This document shows positions 26,483 through 34,698 of a stretch of 64,000 bases of DNA, in pieces. Each line of letters starts with the position of its first letter. Position 1 is the stretch's first letter. A program made the position numbers and the translations under genes. The notes under the pieces are model-generated. The model was not told the origin of the DNA. It was given only the letters and a program-made list of their open reading frames with translations, and made no database searches. The DNA lies in assembly GCF_026341515.1 (NCBI RefSeq), contig NZ_JAPEOK010000001.1:5890001-5954000 (forward strand), in the 5' to 3' direction. This DNA comes from Streptomyces sp. NBC_00878 (GTDB lineage: Bacteria; Actinomycetota; Actinomycetes; Streptomycetales; Streptomycetaceae).

Positions 26483-26767
26483 GTGCCTGCTTCGGAGGTA
26501 AGCGCGGAGGCCATCGCCGCCCGGTTATCCGCCGCCGGGCTCACCGCACGCGTGGAGGAGCACGGTCGTTGCACGTCGATCGAAGCGGAGGTGCCGGAAA
26601 CGCTCTCCGCCGAGTCATGGCGGGAGGTCCTGGCAGCGGTGGCCGAGGCCGATCGATTCGGGCTCATCGCCACCAACTTGAACGGCCGCACCCTCTGGGC
26701 GGTCGTACGCAAAAGGGTCCCCGCGACGGGCGATGTCGGGGGACCCGCGATCAGCGATCGGAGCTGA
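26483..26767 (+). CDS. Small hypothetical protein (first gene of coupled operon)
   Basis: 94 residues from GTG 26483, which is preceded by GGAGG 7 bases upstream; a GTG at 26456 is in frame but lacks a site. The sequence PASEVSAEAIAARLSAAGLTARVEEHG ... WREVLAAVAEADRFGLIATNLNGRTLWAVVRK suggests an alpha/beta fold; no catalytic motif recognised. It is the first of six closely packed genes that end with a small helical protein, including a second GntR gene. Confidence 0.65.
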   Translation: MPASEVSAEAIAARLSAAGLTARVEEHGRCTSIEAEVPETLSAESWREVLAAVAEADRFGLIATNLNGRTLWAVVRKRVPATGDVGGPAISDRS

Positions 26768-26772
26768 GCAGC

Positions 26773-27069
26773 GTGCTCGACCGTATCCTTCGTGCCGTCT
26801 CGCTCACCAGCGAACGGTACTTCCGCAAGGGCAGGCGCCGCCGCCCCGTAACGTCCGCCCGGCCGATGGCCGCTCCCCTCGGATTGCTCTACGGGCCGAT
26901 GCCGTCCCTGGGACAGCGTCGAGAGCGCGCGGATGCTCTCGTAGGCGAGGAGACGACGCTCGTCCGTCCGTATGTGCTGGCCAGTGAGGAACTCACGCGA
27001 CAACGCACGACAGCAGGGCCTCATGCGCTCCCTGCTGACATCTGGTTCGCCACGGCGGGGGCCCGTTGA
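26773..27069 (+). CDS. Small basic hypothetical protein
   Basis: 98 residues from GTG 26773, 5 bases after the previous stop. It is Arg-rich at the N-terminus (RYFRKGRRRRP) with a conserved-looking centre (LGQRRERADALVGEETTLVRPYVLASEELTRQR). I recall this pattern from short Streptomyces proteins encoded in the same type of cluster, but I cannot name a function. Its TGA overlaps the next ATG (TGATG). Confidence 0.65.
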   Translation: MLDRILRAVSLTSERYFRKGRRRRPVTSARPMAAPLGLLYGPMPSLGQRRERADALVGEETTLVRPYVLASEELTRQRTTAGPHALPADIWFATAGAR

Positions 27070-27272
27070 TGCCTCTTCATCAGCAGCCTCGCGTCACGCA
27101 CGCAGAGGCCGTCCCCTACAGGTCGGGTTCGTGCCGGATCGGTACGCACCACGCGTGCACGGAGTCCTCCCCGGCCGCGGCGCCGGTTGACGTTCCGGTG
27201 ATCTACGAAGCATGCGATTGCGCCTGTCATACGGCCGTGAATCGGGACCCGTCTGCGGAGGTGGCGCGGTGA
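27069..27272 (+). CDS. Small Cys-rich hypothetical protein
   Basis: 67 residues from ATG 27069. The C-terminal part holds YEACDCACHTA, a dense Cys/His cluster that may bind metal; another Cys lies at SGSCRIGTHHAC. No TM or signal peptide. The TGA overlaps the following GTG (GTGA). Function unknown. Confidence 0.6.
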   Translation: MPLHQQPRVTHAEAVPYRSGSCRIGTHHACTESSPAAAPVDVPVIYEACDCACHTAVNRDPSAEVAR

Positions 27273-27493
27273 GGGGATGGGCACCCGGGGGTGCGCCGGC
27301 CTCTACCGTCGAGATCACCTCGACCAGCGTGCAGTGCGGCGACGTCATCCAGGTCGGCGGCCAACCCTGCCGGGTGACTGACCTCGTCCAATTGCCCCAT
27401 GGCGCCAAGCAGCTTCTGTTCGAGTCGGGCGAACTCCTGACCATGCACATGCGGACCCGTCTCGTCGCCGTGCGTGTCCTGAGAGGGCGGTGA
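27269..27493 (+). CDS. Small hypothetical protein with beta-barrel-like segment
   Basis: 74 residues from GTG 27269. The core GDVIQVGGQPCRVTDLVQLP followed by AKQLLFESGELLTMH reads as successive beta strands, similar to small SH3-like or KOW-like folds; that is a pattern impression. The stop overlaps the GTG of the second GntR gene by 4 bases, so the two are translationally coupled. Confidence 0.65.
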   Translation: MRGWAPGGAPASTVEITSTSVQCGDVIQVGGQPCRVTDLVQLPHGAKQLLFESGELLTMHMRTRLVAVRVLRGR

Positions 27494-28239
27494 TCCAGTC
27501 CATGCCTTCTCGCCGTCACGGTATTGCCGAGGACCTCCGGAACCAGATCGCCACCTGTCGGATCAAGGCTGGCGAACGCCTGCCCTCTGAGGCCCAGTTA
27601 GCCGCTCGATACATGGTGAGTACGCCGACGCTGCGGAGCGCTCTCGCAGTGCTTGAGAGGGAAGGCTTTATCGAAAAGATCCACGGCAAGGGGAACTTCG
27701 TTCGCCATCCCCTCCGCAAAATCACGTACGTCGGCGGACGGGGCACGCTGGATACCCGGACCGCGGCTGAGGCGCCTCTCCGAGTCACTGTCCGAACCGC
27801 CAAGATCCGGGCGCGCGGACATCTGACCGCTCTGTTGAAGGTGCCGACCAGTAGTCCACTGACCGAATTCCTCTGCCTCAGCCATGAGGGGGAGTCGCCA
27901 CTCAGCCTGGCTCGTATCTACGTTCCTCGCGACCTGATGCCGGCCACTGAGCCTGTGCTCGGTGAGTCGCCTGCGTGCGAGATGGCCGTGGCGAGATTCG
28001 CGGTGCTGCGCCCTCCATCGGCCGAAGTCCGGGAGACAGTCAGCGTTCGCCTCCCGACACCGGACGAAGCCTCAGCCCTTCGGATCAGCTCCGCCCTGGC
28101 GGTTCTCGCAATTACACGCGTGACGGCTGACAGCACCGGGCGCGTGGTCGAGGCTGCGCTCCTGGTGTTCCCAGGGGACCGTGCCGACGCGGTCTTCACC
28201 ACCCACCACGTGATCGACGAAAGCGGGACGCAAGGATGA
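27490..28239 (+). CDS. GntR-family regulator, second copy
   Basis: 249 residues. The winged helix (HGIAEDLRNQIATCRIKAGERLPSEAQLAARYMVSTPTLRSALAVLEREGFIEKIHGKGNFV, residues 9-70) is complete. The C-terminal part looks like a UTRA domain (LTEFLCLSHEGESPLSLARIYVPRDL ... VETVSVRLPTPDEASALRI). The GTG at 27490 overlaps the previous stop; an ATG at 27502 is also possible. Because it is embedded within the operon that the divergent GntR gene faces, the two regulators may act on the same cluster. Confidence 0.92.
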   Translation: MIQSMPSRRHGIAEDLRNQIATCRIKAGERLPSEAQLAARYMVSTPTLRSALAVLEREGFIEKIHGKGNFVRHPLRKITYVGGRGTLDTRTAAEAPLRVTVRTAKIRARGHLTALLKVPTSSPLTEFLCLSHEGESPLSLARIYVPRDLMPATEPVLGESPACEMAVARFAVLRPPSAEVRETVSVRLPTPDEASALRISSALAVLAITRVTADSTGRVVEAALLVFPGDRADAVFTTHHVIDESGTQG

Positions 28240-28538
28240 AAGCCCGAAATGAGTTGAGGCTTCTCCCGTGGTTGGGGCCGGACGGCAAGCCCTGCTACCT
28301 CAGCACGGACGACAGTGATGGCCACATGTCCCGCCTCGCGGACAACATCGAAGCGGTCCAACTCGGGATGGCGGCCGAACTGCTGAAGCAGGCTCAAGAG
28401 TTGCTCGACGACGGGGATACGGAGGCGGAGGAGTTGCGACTCCTGGCGGCGCAGCTGACTGGAGCCTTGCGGGACGCGCTCCGCGTAGCGACTAGCCGCG
28501 GTTGTCGCCTGGCTACTCCCGAATCTCACTGCTCCTGA
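28236..28538 (+). CDS. Small helical hypothetical protein
   Basis: 100 residues. The start overlaps the GntR stop (ATGA). The first part reads LRLLPWLGPDGKPCYLSTDDSDGHMSRLADNIE, then a strongly helical section (LGMAAELLKQAQELLDDGDTEAEELRLLAAQLTGALRDALRVA). I recall the PWxGPDGKPCYLSTD pattern from Streptomyces proteins linked to GntR genes, but no function is known. Last gene of the coupled train. Confidence 0.7.
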   Translation: MKARNELRLLPWLGPDGKPCYLSTDDSDGHMSRLADNIEAVQLGMAAELLKQAQELLDDGDTEAEELRLLAAQLTGALRDALRVATSRGCRLATPESHCS

Positions 28539-28583
28539 GGGGGAGGGAACCGGGAGGCCGCGATTGCCGAGGGCGACCTTCAG

Positions 28584-28751
28584 CTAGTAGCAGCGCGCAC
28601 CCATGGGGAGAGAGGCCCTGGCCCAGGACAGTGGCCACACGTATTGGCGGAGCCGGTTACGCCAGGTCGGCCTGTCGGGCCACTCCCGTACCCAATGCAC
28701 ATGGTCAGCGAGCTGCACCAGGGAGCGGATCGCCAGCTCCTTGTCTGCCAT
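28584..28751 (-). CDS. Small hypothetical protein
   Basis: 55 residues from ATG 28751. A very good GGGAGGAG site 6-7 bases upstream decides the start. The sequence begins MADKELAIRSLVQLADHVHW and is rich in Trp/Arg (WPDRPTWRNRLRQYVWPLSWARA). It lies antisense to no other gene and converges with the preceding operon, 46 bases from its end. No recognised domain. Confidence 0.55.
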   Translation of the reverse strand: MADKELAIRSLVQLADHVHWVREWPDRPTWRNRLRQYVWPLSWARASLPMGARCY

Positions 28752-29031
28752 GGGCTCTCCTCCCGAGCTTCTGGAAGCGTCGTAAGTCTCGGTCGGTGGC
28801 ACTGAGACGGACGGGCGTCCGGGGCGGGGGAGTAGTGAACGACCTGCTCGTCGTGGCCCTCTCTGTCTAACTGGGCCGCCTGGTATACGACTTGTGTGCC
28901 GTCGCTGTACGCACCGCGCGTAGGTCTGACTCCTCATGCCGTTGTCCTCCCAGATAGAGCCCCATTCTGGGATGCTGAAACGCGCGGAACGAATCGAGCC
29001 GCGCGTTTCGCCATCGCCGAGGGGGACGGCT

Positions 29032-29409
29032 ATGGAGTGGTCGATATCCATCACGTACGGCGCACTGGGCGGTCTTGTCGTGGAGATCGTGGTCTTCTAC
29101 GGCCGGATCGCGACATGGCAGGCGGCCCGGCACCGGGCCCGCACGCGCAACAAGCGTCGGGAGCAACTGCCACGGCTCGACAAGTATGTTGATCCGGCCT
29201 CCGACACGCTGGCTGCCCTCACCCGGGTGTCCCTCGGCGCCGGGGCTGGTTGGCTCTTCGCCCCGCAACTGACCGGGGCGCTCGCCACGGTAGCGGTGGG
29301 CGCGTCGGCGCCTGCGCTGCTACGGCAACTCGGCAGCGCACGGAGCCTTCAGGCGGTCGTCGCGGGGGCCGCTCCGCAGCCAGGCGGCACGGAGGCAGTT
29401 GAGCCATGA
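29032..29409 (+). CDS. Small membrane protein, hypothetical
   Basis: 125 residues from ATG 29032 (AGGGGGACGGCT upstream). Hydrophobic segments are at the N-terminus (ITYGALGGLVVEIVVFYGRI) and at ~75-105 (AGAGWLFAPQLTGALATVAVGASAPALL), with an Arg-rich loop between (RHRARTRNKRRE). The stop overlaps the next start (ATGA). The pair may encode a two-protein membrane unit; no family recognised. Confidence 0.7.
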   Translation: MEWSISITYGALGGLVVEIVVFYGRIATWQAARHRARTRNKRREQLPRLDKYVDPASDTLAALTRVSLGAGAGWLFAPQLTGALATVAVGASAPALLRQLGSARSLQAVVAGAAPQPGGTEAVEP

Positions 29410-30272
29410 GCCGACTCGCCGAGAGGTACTGGGCATCGCTGACGGACTCCCGTCCCGAGGCACTGGACCACCTGATCGAACATGGACGGCGGCGAGACCT
29501 GCCCCTGTGGCGCAGGTACGTCGCTTCGCTGCTCGACATCGAGGTGATCGGGCAACGGACGGTTAACACTGAGGGCTTGGATCAGCACAGGGTGGTGCGG
29601 GATCGGCTGTCGCCCGCCGCCCACCACACGCTCGGCTCGACTGTCCAAATCGGGGTGACGGCCGCGGCACGGAGGAACGGGTGGCCTCTCTTGGCGTTCT
29701 CCGTCGCTGCCACCCTCATTTTCGCCGCCTCGATCAGCGCCTCGCTCTTGACGTCCGGCTCCGAGCGGCACCACGCGTTCCCGAGCGTCTCGACCGGCGC
29801 GGCAGTGCCGTCGTCGCCCACTGTCGCGGGAACCACCCGCCCCACCGTACTGCCTTCAGGCATGCACGCAGAGGCAGGCATGTTCGCCTGGGTGACCCCT
29901 GCGGGCTGGCGGCGGGAAGCGAAGACGCCGACGGAGGTGCACTACACCTCCCCGGACGGCCAACAGGAACTCGTGGGAACGGCCTCCCCAGCTCGTGGCG
30001 ACCTGGCGGAGACGTGGCAGGCCTCGGAGCAGAACGCCCAAGAGGGCGAGGACTACCAGAGGATCCGCTTGGAGCGGACGACGTTCCACGACGCTCCCGC
30101 GGTCATCTGGGAGTACACCTTCACGCTCAAAGGGGCCCTGTGGCAGGCCCGGCTGCTGGGCTTCAATGTGGACGGCGCGTCGTACCAGATCAACACCTGG
30201 TACAAGTCGGAAATCGAGGCTCAGGCAGTCAGGATCTACAAAGAGGTCCGGGCTAGCTTCACCGTCCTCTGA
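29406..30272 (+). CDS. Single-pass membrane protein with extracytoplasmic domain, hypothetical
   Basis: 288 residues. A ~90-residue cytoplasmic part (ALDHLIEHGRRRDLPLWRRYVASLLDIEVIGQRTVN) precedes one TM helix (LLAFSVAATLIFAASISASLL, about 94-114) and a Ser/Thr/Pro linker. An alpha/beta domain of ~130 residues follows (MFAWVTPAGWRREAKTPTEVHYTSPDGQQELVG ... IWEYTFTLKGALWQARLLGFNV ... IYKEVRASF). That domain resembles the sensor-like extracellular modules found on some Streptomyces Ser/Thr kinases and lipoproteins; no kinase is attached here. Translationally coupled to the preceding gene. Confidence 0.75.
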   Translation: MSRLAERYWASLTDSRPEALDHLIEHGRRRDLPLWRRYVASLLDIEVIGQRTVNTEGLDQHRVVRDRLSPAAHHTLGSTVQIGVTAAARRNGWPLLAFSVAATLIFAASISASLLTSGSERHHAFPSVSTGAAVPSSPTVAGTTRPTVLPSGMHAEAGMFAWVTPAGWRREAKTPTEVHYTSPDGQQELVGTASPARGDLAETWQASEQNAQEGEDYQRIRLERTTFHDAPAVIWEYTFTLKGALWQARLLGFNVDGASYQINTWYKSEIEAQAVRIYKEVRASFTVL

Positions 30273-31082
30273 CGGCCGCAAACTGCGATCAGGTTGTTCG
30301 CATTGGGACTCGGGGGGCATCACAGTGGACAGCGGTTCGGCGAGAGGCCTACGCCAACGACTTCGTCGCCGTCGTCTGGCACGGGCGAAGCCCTTCACCC
30401 GTGTGTCCGCCGTGTCGGTGACAACCGTTTTAGGAGTTCGGTCGACCCGGCTGTCTGGAGGCATCGCCCTTGTGCCGATCTCTCGTGCATGACTGCCCCG
30501 GGCTGCCCATGTCCGCTGTCGTTGATGTCACTTGGTGATGTCAGATTCAACTTGGCGCGTGCCTCGATGACTTCTGCCGTGCCTTGATCGTCAGCCACGA
30601 TGAGGAAGCCCAGTTGCGGCTCCACAGGGTTCACGTGATCGCGAGAGATCTCATCTCACCCCTGTGAAGGCGCGCCTTACTCTCCAGGCGTACGGCCGCC
30701 CTGACCCTGACTGGCCGGTGGCCAGTCGTTCGAGAAGAAGAGATCGCGTGCACTGTCGTGGGTTGTTGTCACCTTGCCGGCCATCGCCGCAGGGCCTCGA
30801 ACGGTTCGGTGGCGGCCGCGATCACTATGTCAGTATCGCGGTTGCCTCGCTGAGTTCGCTCCATGAGATTACGTCACGCAGAGTTCCAGGAGGGACAATG
30901 CGAGCAGCTATTTGAGATTCAAAGATTGAAAGAGGCACTTAATGGTGAACGATTCGACTACCCGCTGCCAGTACGGTCCAGTTGACATGCGCGTCGCTGT
31001 GTGGCGTAGTGAGAACTAAGGTGCATCTGGAACCGAAAAGCTGGAGCGGTACCACCGGAGCGCAAATTTCGATGGAGTCGCC
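30273..31082. other. 810-base spacer before cargo island
   Basis: I find no supported gene. Short open frames on both strands (30294-30587 plus, 30395-30634 minus, 30664-30915 plus) lack ribosome sites and recognisable motifs. From ~30900 the sequence becomes AT-richer, leading into the next gene. The spacer may hold a decayed gene and the promoter of the deoxyribosyltransferase-like gene. Confidence 0.5.
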
Positions 31083-32759
31083 ATGCAAAAGAAGTGCTTT
31101 GTTGTAATGCCCATCCGAAAAGCAGGGACGCCGGAGTATCAACATTTTCGCTCATTGCGGGATTTGGTAATCGAGCCCGTCATAAAGAACCTAGGCCTCA
31201 CGGTGACTCGCGCGGACGATATCGCAAAGGGCGGCGCGATAGTCTCTGGAATCGTTCACCATCTCGCAACGGCGGATCTCGTGATCGCAGATCTGACCGA
31301 CTTGAATCCCAACGTATTTTATGAGATCGGAGTCAGGCACGCCCTTCGAGGCAAAGGAACGGTGATGATTGTCGACACAAATAGGACTGAAACGCCGTTC
31401 GACCTGAAGCCTTACCGCATGATCGAATTTACTCCGGACCTGGAGGGCATCGAAAAGCTCCGAATGCTGCTGGATCGGTTCTCTCGCGAGATACTAGAAG
31501 AAGCTGGGGAAGCGCAGAAGGATAACCCAGTACATGACTTCCTTCCGTCCCTTCCGGCCGATATATTCTCGCACGTAGAGGGCTCCATTGAAGGTGAATT
31601 GAGGGAAGAGATATCCAGCCTTCGTGCATCGCTGAGCAGATATGGATTTGATTCGGTGAGCGAAACGCGAACCACGGATGCTGCTAGCGTTGTGTCAGAA
31701 GTCCTATCCAAATCTCAACGTGGCGAACTCCCTGCCGATCTCTTTAGCCAAGCGCGGGCGGCGGCGCAAGATGAGAACCGAACAGAATTCTTGAATCTCA
31801 TCATGCAATTGGTGAATGATTCCCCCTTCGTTATTGCGGTACAAGACTGGGCAGCTCTATCCGGTGATGCGCATAGACTAAATTTGCCCGAAATATCGTT
31901 GGTGCTGCGCGAGCGCGCTCTGCAGTTGCGCCCCAATGATCAAGGGCTCAAGCGTATGCACCTTTCTGCCCTGGCTCATTCTGAGGACCCGCGTCACCGC
32001 GAGCGAGCCCGCGAAGAACTCGCAGCGCTCCTTAACATCTCGTGGGATGACGGGGAACTAAGACTGCCTGCAGAACTTGAAAAGAGGCACCTTGGCACAT
32101 TCGGCTTGATGCTTGATGCATACCACCGCGATGGGCTGGATGGTCCAGCACTCAAAATTACTACTGCGCTAGTAGAGAGATATCCAGATTGCACAGTTTC
32201 TCTCAGAAATCACGCTCGGGCATTGTCGCGTGCAGAACGCAAGAATGACGCTGAGGACTGCTATCGCCGAGCGGTGCTCGCCGGCGACGTCGATGACGTC
32301 TCTTCGGAATGGTTGGGCAATGAGCTAGGAACCAACTCGGATCGCCTTGTAGATGCCATCGAAAGTTATCTGCGAGCTTGTGAACTAGACCCGCAGGATT
32401 CAGACCATTTCGCTCAGGTGGCGGACGAAATAGCCGAAGCTACGGCATACAAAGAACTCGGTGTGCATTCGAATCAGCGACTGCTTCCGGATGAGATTTC
32501 TAATTCATCTGTGATTGATTTCCTGGCTGCCGCTTTTTCATGCACATCGCTGACGCCAGAAACTATCACGTATGCGAGATCTGCAATCCTAGAAGCAGAG
32601 CTCCGTCAAGGAATTCTTGATGATTTGGTCGCCATGCGTCAGGGATCTACCGTAAAAATTGAGGGACGCGACATCTCCCTTCTTGCGAGGAGGGAGCGCT
32701 TGCAGCTAGTTCGGGAACATTATGCCCTCGTTCAGAGTGACCTAACGAAACCAGAGTGA
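31083..32759 (+). CDS. Nucleoside-deoxyribosyltransferase/TIR-like domain protein with TPR repeats
   Basis: 558 residues. Residues ~3-125 form a Rossmann-like module: KCFVVMPIRKAGTPEYQHF, VIKNLGLTVTRADDI, TADLVIADLTDLNPNVFYEIGVRHALRGKGTVMIVD, then DLKPYRMIEF. This is the layout of the nucleoside 2-deoxyribosyltransferase/TIR-like superfamily; the Glu in FYEIGVRHA is in the expected catalytic position. A helical linker (150-210) leads to several TPR-like repeats (ISLVLRERALQLRPNDQGLKRM, DAEDCYRRAVLAGDVDD, DAIESYLRACELDPQDSDHFAQVADE). The gene is clearly lower in GC than its neighbours, indicating recent transfer. Such proteins are candidates for NAD- or nucleotide-cleaving immune effectors; that role is inference. 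Confidence 0.82.
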   Translation: MQKKCFVVMPIRKAGTPEYQHFRSLRDLVIEPVIKNLGLTVTRADDIAKGGAIVSGIVHHLATADLVIADLTDLNPNVFYEIGVRHALRGKGTVMIVDTNRTETPFDLKPYRMIEFTPDLEGIEKLRMLLDRFSREILEEAGEAQKDNPVHDFLPSLPADIFSHVEGSIEGELREEISSLRASLSRYGFDSVSETRTTDAASVVSEVLSKSQRGELPADLFSQARAAAQDENRTEFLNLIMQLVNDSPFVIAVQDWAALSGDAHRLNLPEISLVLRERALQLRPNDQGLKRMHLSALAHSEDPRHRERAREELAALLNISWDDGELRLPAELEKRHLGTFGLMLDAYHRDGLDGPALKITTALVERYPDCTVSLRNHARALSRAERKNDAEDCYRRAVLAGDVDDVSSEWLGNELGTNSDRLVDAIESYLRACELDPQDSDHFAQVADEIAEATAYKELGVHSNQRLLPDEISNSSVIDFLAAAFSCTSLTPETITYARSAILEAELRQGILDDLVAMRQGSTVKIEGRDISLLARRERLQLVREHYALVQSDLTKPE

Positions 32760-32805
32760 CGGCACAGCAGGCCGCACGCCAGTTGCGGAGCACCTTCCAA
32801 GTGGG

Positions 32806-33093
32806 TCACTTTTGATCCGGGGTTCCGCAGCGCGCGCACAGACGGTAGCCCACGGCCTTTGCGTCACCCAGCAGTATCCAACTTGCCTCCTGCAACTGCC
32901 GTCCGCCCCCAACAATGAGTCCGCACTGCTCGCTGCCATGGAACACCTCGCGGCCCTCCGGTGTGCTCGCGCGCACCAAGACAGCTGGCTCTCTAGAGCG
33001 GTCGACGCCCTCGTCGGCGTAGCACTCCTGCATATATTGCGCCGCGTCTTCCTGGCCGAACCCGTCCGGATACGGCAACTCCCTACCGCGCAT
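32806..33093 (-). CDS. Small Cys/His protein resembling an Ada-like metal-binding fold
   Basis: 95 residues from ATG 33093. The C-terminal half has the spacing EVFHGSEQCGLI (His and Cys), then AVGYRLCARCG (two Cys), like the HxxxxC ... GYRxCxxC zinc ligands of small Ada-type domains. The N-terminal half (QEDAAQYMQECYADEGVDRS) is helical. It converges with the deoxyribosyltransferase-like gene, 46 bases apart, and lies 23 bases downstream of the membrane protein gene on the same strand. The function is unknown. Confidence 0.6.
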   Translation of the reverse strand: MRGRELPYPDGFGQEDAAQYMQECYADEGVDRSREPAVLVRASTPEGREVFHGSEQCGLIVGGGRQLQEASWILLGDAKAVGYRLCARCGTPDQK

Positions 33094-33116
33094 CGTCGCC
33101 TCCCTGCTGCTGCGCC

Positions 33117-34325
33117 TTAGTCGCCGTGGAGCACTCTTTGCTTCAGCTCGCGCACGCGCTGAGCCAATTCCTTAGTGCGAGGCATTTTAAGGTGGAACTT
33201 CCTGTGAACCCGACGACTCAGCAAGAGAACTCTCGGCTCCATATCTAGGAGCTTTTTCCCTAGCGGATCTCCAGCTATTCGCGCTCTCGCAATTTGAATA
33301 TCGCCGAGCACGGAGGGGCGCTCGGTCAGCATAAGGCCGCCCGCGTCACCCCGGCATATTATGTTTACAGTCAAGGTGCTTCTGGGACGGATGCGATCGA
33401 CGCGAATCCGGACCACACGAGCATCCCAGTTCACAATCTCATTGGCTTCAAGTCGAGGCAGATCGAAACCGTCGACGCTCACTCGCAACAGATGCAAAAA
33501 TGGGGCGCTCCCAGCATGAAAGGTGATCTCTTGCATCGCATCAAAGGGCTGCTCTGACTCATTCGCAAGAATGAACGAAACCTGATGTAGGTCATCCACT
33601 CGCTGACCATTTATGCGCGTTGAGATCGCCCTACCTTGCTCGCCGTCGGGAGCTATATCGCTGAGGGGGAGGAACTTTGGCATAATGAGCACCATCCCAT
33701 TCAGCGCGTAACACGCCCCTTGGGGCTCCGTGAAGTCGCGCACAAGGGAAGTTCCGTTGACTTGCATTGTTATGCCGCCGCTATCAGGTTCCAGGCGGAC
33801 GAACGTCTCAACTCCCGCCACTCTTCCGCTGATTGTGATTCCCTCGTCTGCGACGATGCCGTTCAGGATTCCGGAAAGCGTGATTTGATCACCGGGGTTA
33901 AGAAGGAAGGGGTCAACTTTCAGAACGCCTTCTCGAAGCTCAAGTGAATCGGAGCCTATGAAGTCGTCAATAGCCCCCCGGTTCACCTCAATCGCCCCAC
34001 CCACAAATCGGCAAAGTTCACCAAAGTTGATGGACATGGGCCCTGCGAAATCGCTCGGCAGAATCGGCCCCCGGCCGGTATTCGCCAGTTTTAGTTTGAA
34101 CGCCATCGGCCACACCAGGTTGAAGCCGCTTGGCTCTAGATGGACACTGAGAGGGCCTTGGTTGAAGTTATCGTAGGCGTCGTCGCTGCGATCCATGAGG
34201 AACGGTTCGCAATATGCGGTGTAGTGGATGCGCTTGAACGCACCACCTCTCTTTTGCCAGGCAAGCGCCGCAACCGCAACCACGAGTGACACTACGGCTA
34301 TAGCAGTGCCGATCCAGAACTCCAC
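33117..34325 (-). CDS. Membrane-anchored protein of unknown function
   Basis: 402 residues from GTG 34325, which follows a purine-rich GGGCAGGGGGG tract; the frame extends to 34424 but upstream lies an inverted repeat. One N-terminal TM helix (FWIGTAIAVVSLVVAVAALAWQKR) precedes a long beta-rich region (IHYTAYCEPFLMDRSDD ... LANTGRGPILPSDFAGPMSINFG ... LLNPGDQITLSGILNGIV). The C-terminus is basic and helical (RRVHRKFHLKMPRTKELAQRVRELKQRVLHGD). A TM-Trp-Lys-Arg start followed by such beta domains is seen in accessory-region proteins without an assigned role. Lower GC than the flanking core genes, so part of the same cargo island. Confidence 0.75.
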   Translation of the reverse strand: MEFWIGTAIAVVSLVVAVAALAWQKRGGAFKRIHYTAYCEPFLMDRSDDAYDNFNQGPLSVHLEPSGFNLVWPMAFKLKLANTGRGPILPSDFAGPMSINFGELCRFVGGAIEVNRGAIDDFIGSDSLELREGVLKVDPFLLNPGDQITLSGILNGIVADEGITISGRVAGVETFVRLEPDSGGITMQVNGTSLVRDFTEPQGACYALNGMVLIMPKFLPLSDIAPDGEQGRAISTRINGQRVDDLHQVSFILANESEQPFDAMQEITFHAGSAPFLHLLRVSVDGFDLPRLEANEIVNWDARVVRIRVDRIRPRSTLTVNIICRGDAGGLMLTERPSVLGDIQIARARIAGDPLGKKLLDMEPRVLLLSRRVHRKFHLKMPRTKELAQRVRELKQRVLHGD

Positions 34326-34386
34326 AAGGCCCCCCTGCCCATTCCGTCGACCGGAGGAAGTGTACTGGCCATCCAGGTCGGCGGAG

Positions 34387-34532
34387 CGGCTTTGGGCTGG
34401 AGCTGCTTTGGGGCGAGTGATCATGGCCCCTTAAGCTTCCGGCGAGTCGGGCAGTCTGTGGACCTGCCCGTTAAAGCACGACGTTGGGGCCATGATCTTA
34501 GAGGCTCGCCCCAAAGTGGCTGCCTAAAGCCG
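34387..34532. repeat. Long imperfect inverted repeat (cruciform-like)
   Basis: Nested arms pair in order: CGGCTTT (34387-34393) with AAAGCCG (34526-34532); CTTTGGGGCGAG (34406-34416) with CTCGCCCCAAAG; GATCATGGCCCC (34419-34430) with GGGGCCATGATC (34486-34497). Inside is CGGGCAG (34448-34454) with CTGCCCG (34464-34470). The whole folds into one extended hairpin upstream of the membrane protein gene and next to the conjugation core. A single-strand origin, a transfer locus or a regulatory RNA are possible; none is proven. Confidence 0.75.
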
Positions 34533-34698
34533 TGGAGCCGACCGCCCCAGCCACAGAGGGTGTCTCCCACCTCATGCCCGCAGCTCGCTAGCGCGCCGCC
34601 GGGCGCGGCCAGCCGGGGCGGAGACAGGAGGCAGGCCGCGCCGCAGAGGCGGCGCGCGCCCGCGCCGTGCGCGGGCCTTGATGAACGTAGGGAAAGTT
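34533..34698. other. GC-rich hairpin-dense non-coding stretch
   Basis: Short strong dyads crowd this stretch: GGCCGCGCCGC paired with GCGGCGCGCGCC (34638-34668) and GCCCGCG paired with GCGCGGGC (34668-34678). No gene is visible. It adjoins the inverted repeat at 34387-34532 and ends at the Nudix stop codon, where the last hairpin could also act as its terminator. Confidence 0.5.

Noticed and set aside
30395..30634. Minus-strand 79-codon frame in the element gap
   Set aside because: No ribosome site, no recognised domain and irregular codon use; may be a relic but not supported as a gene.
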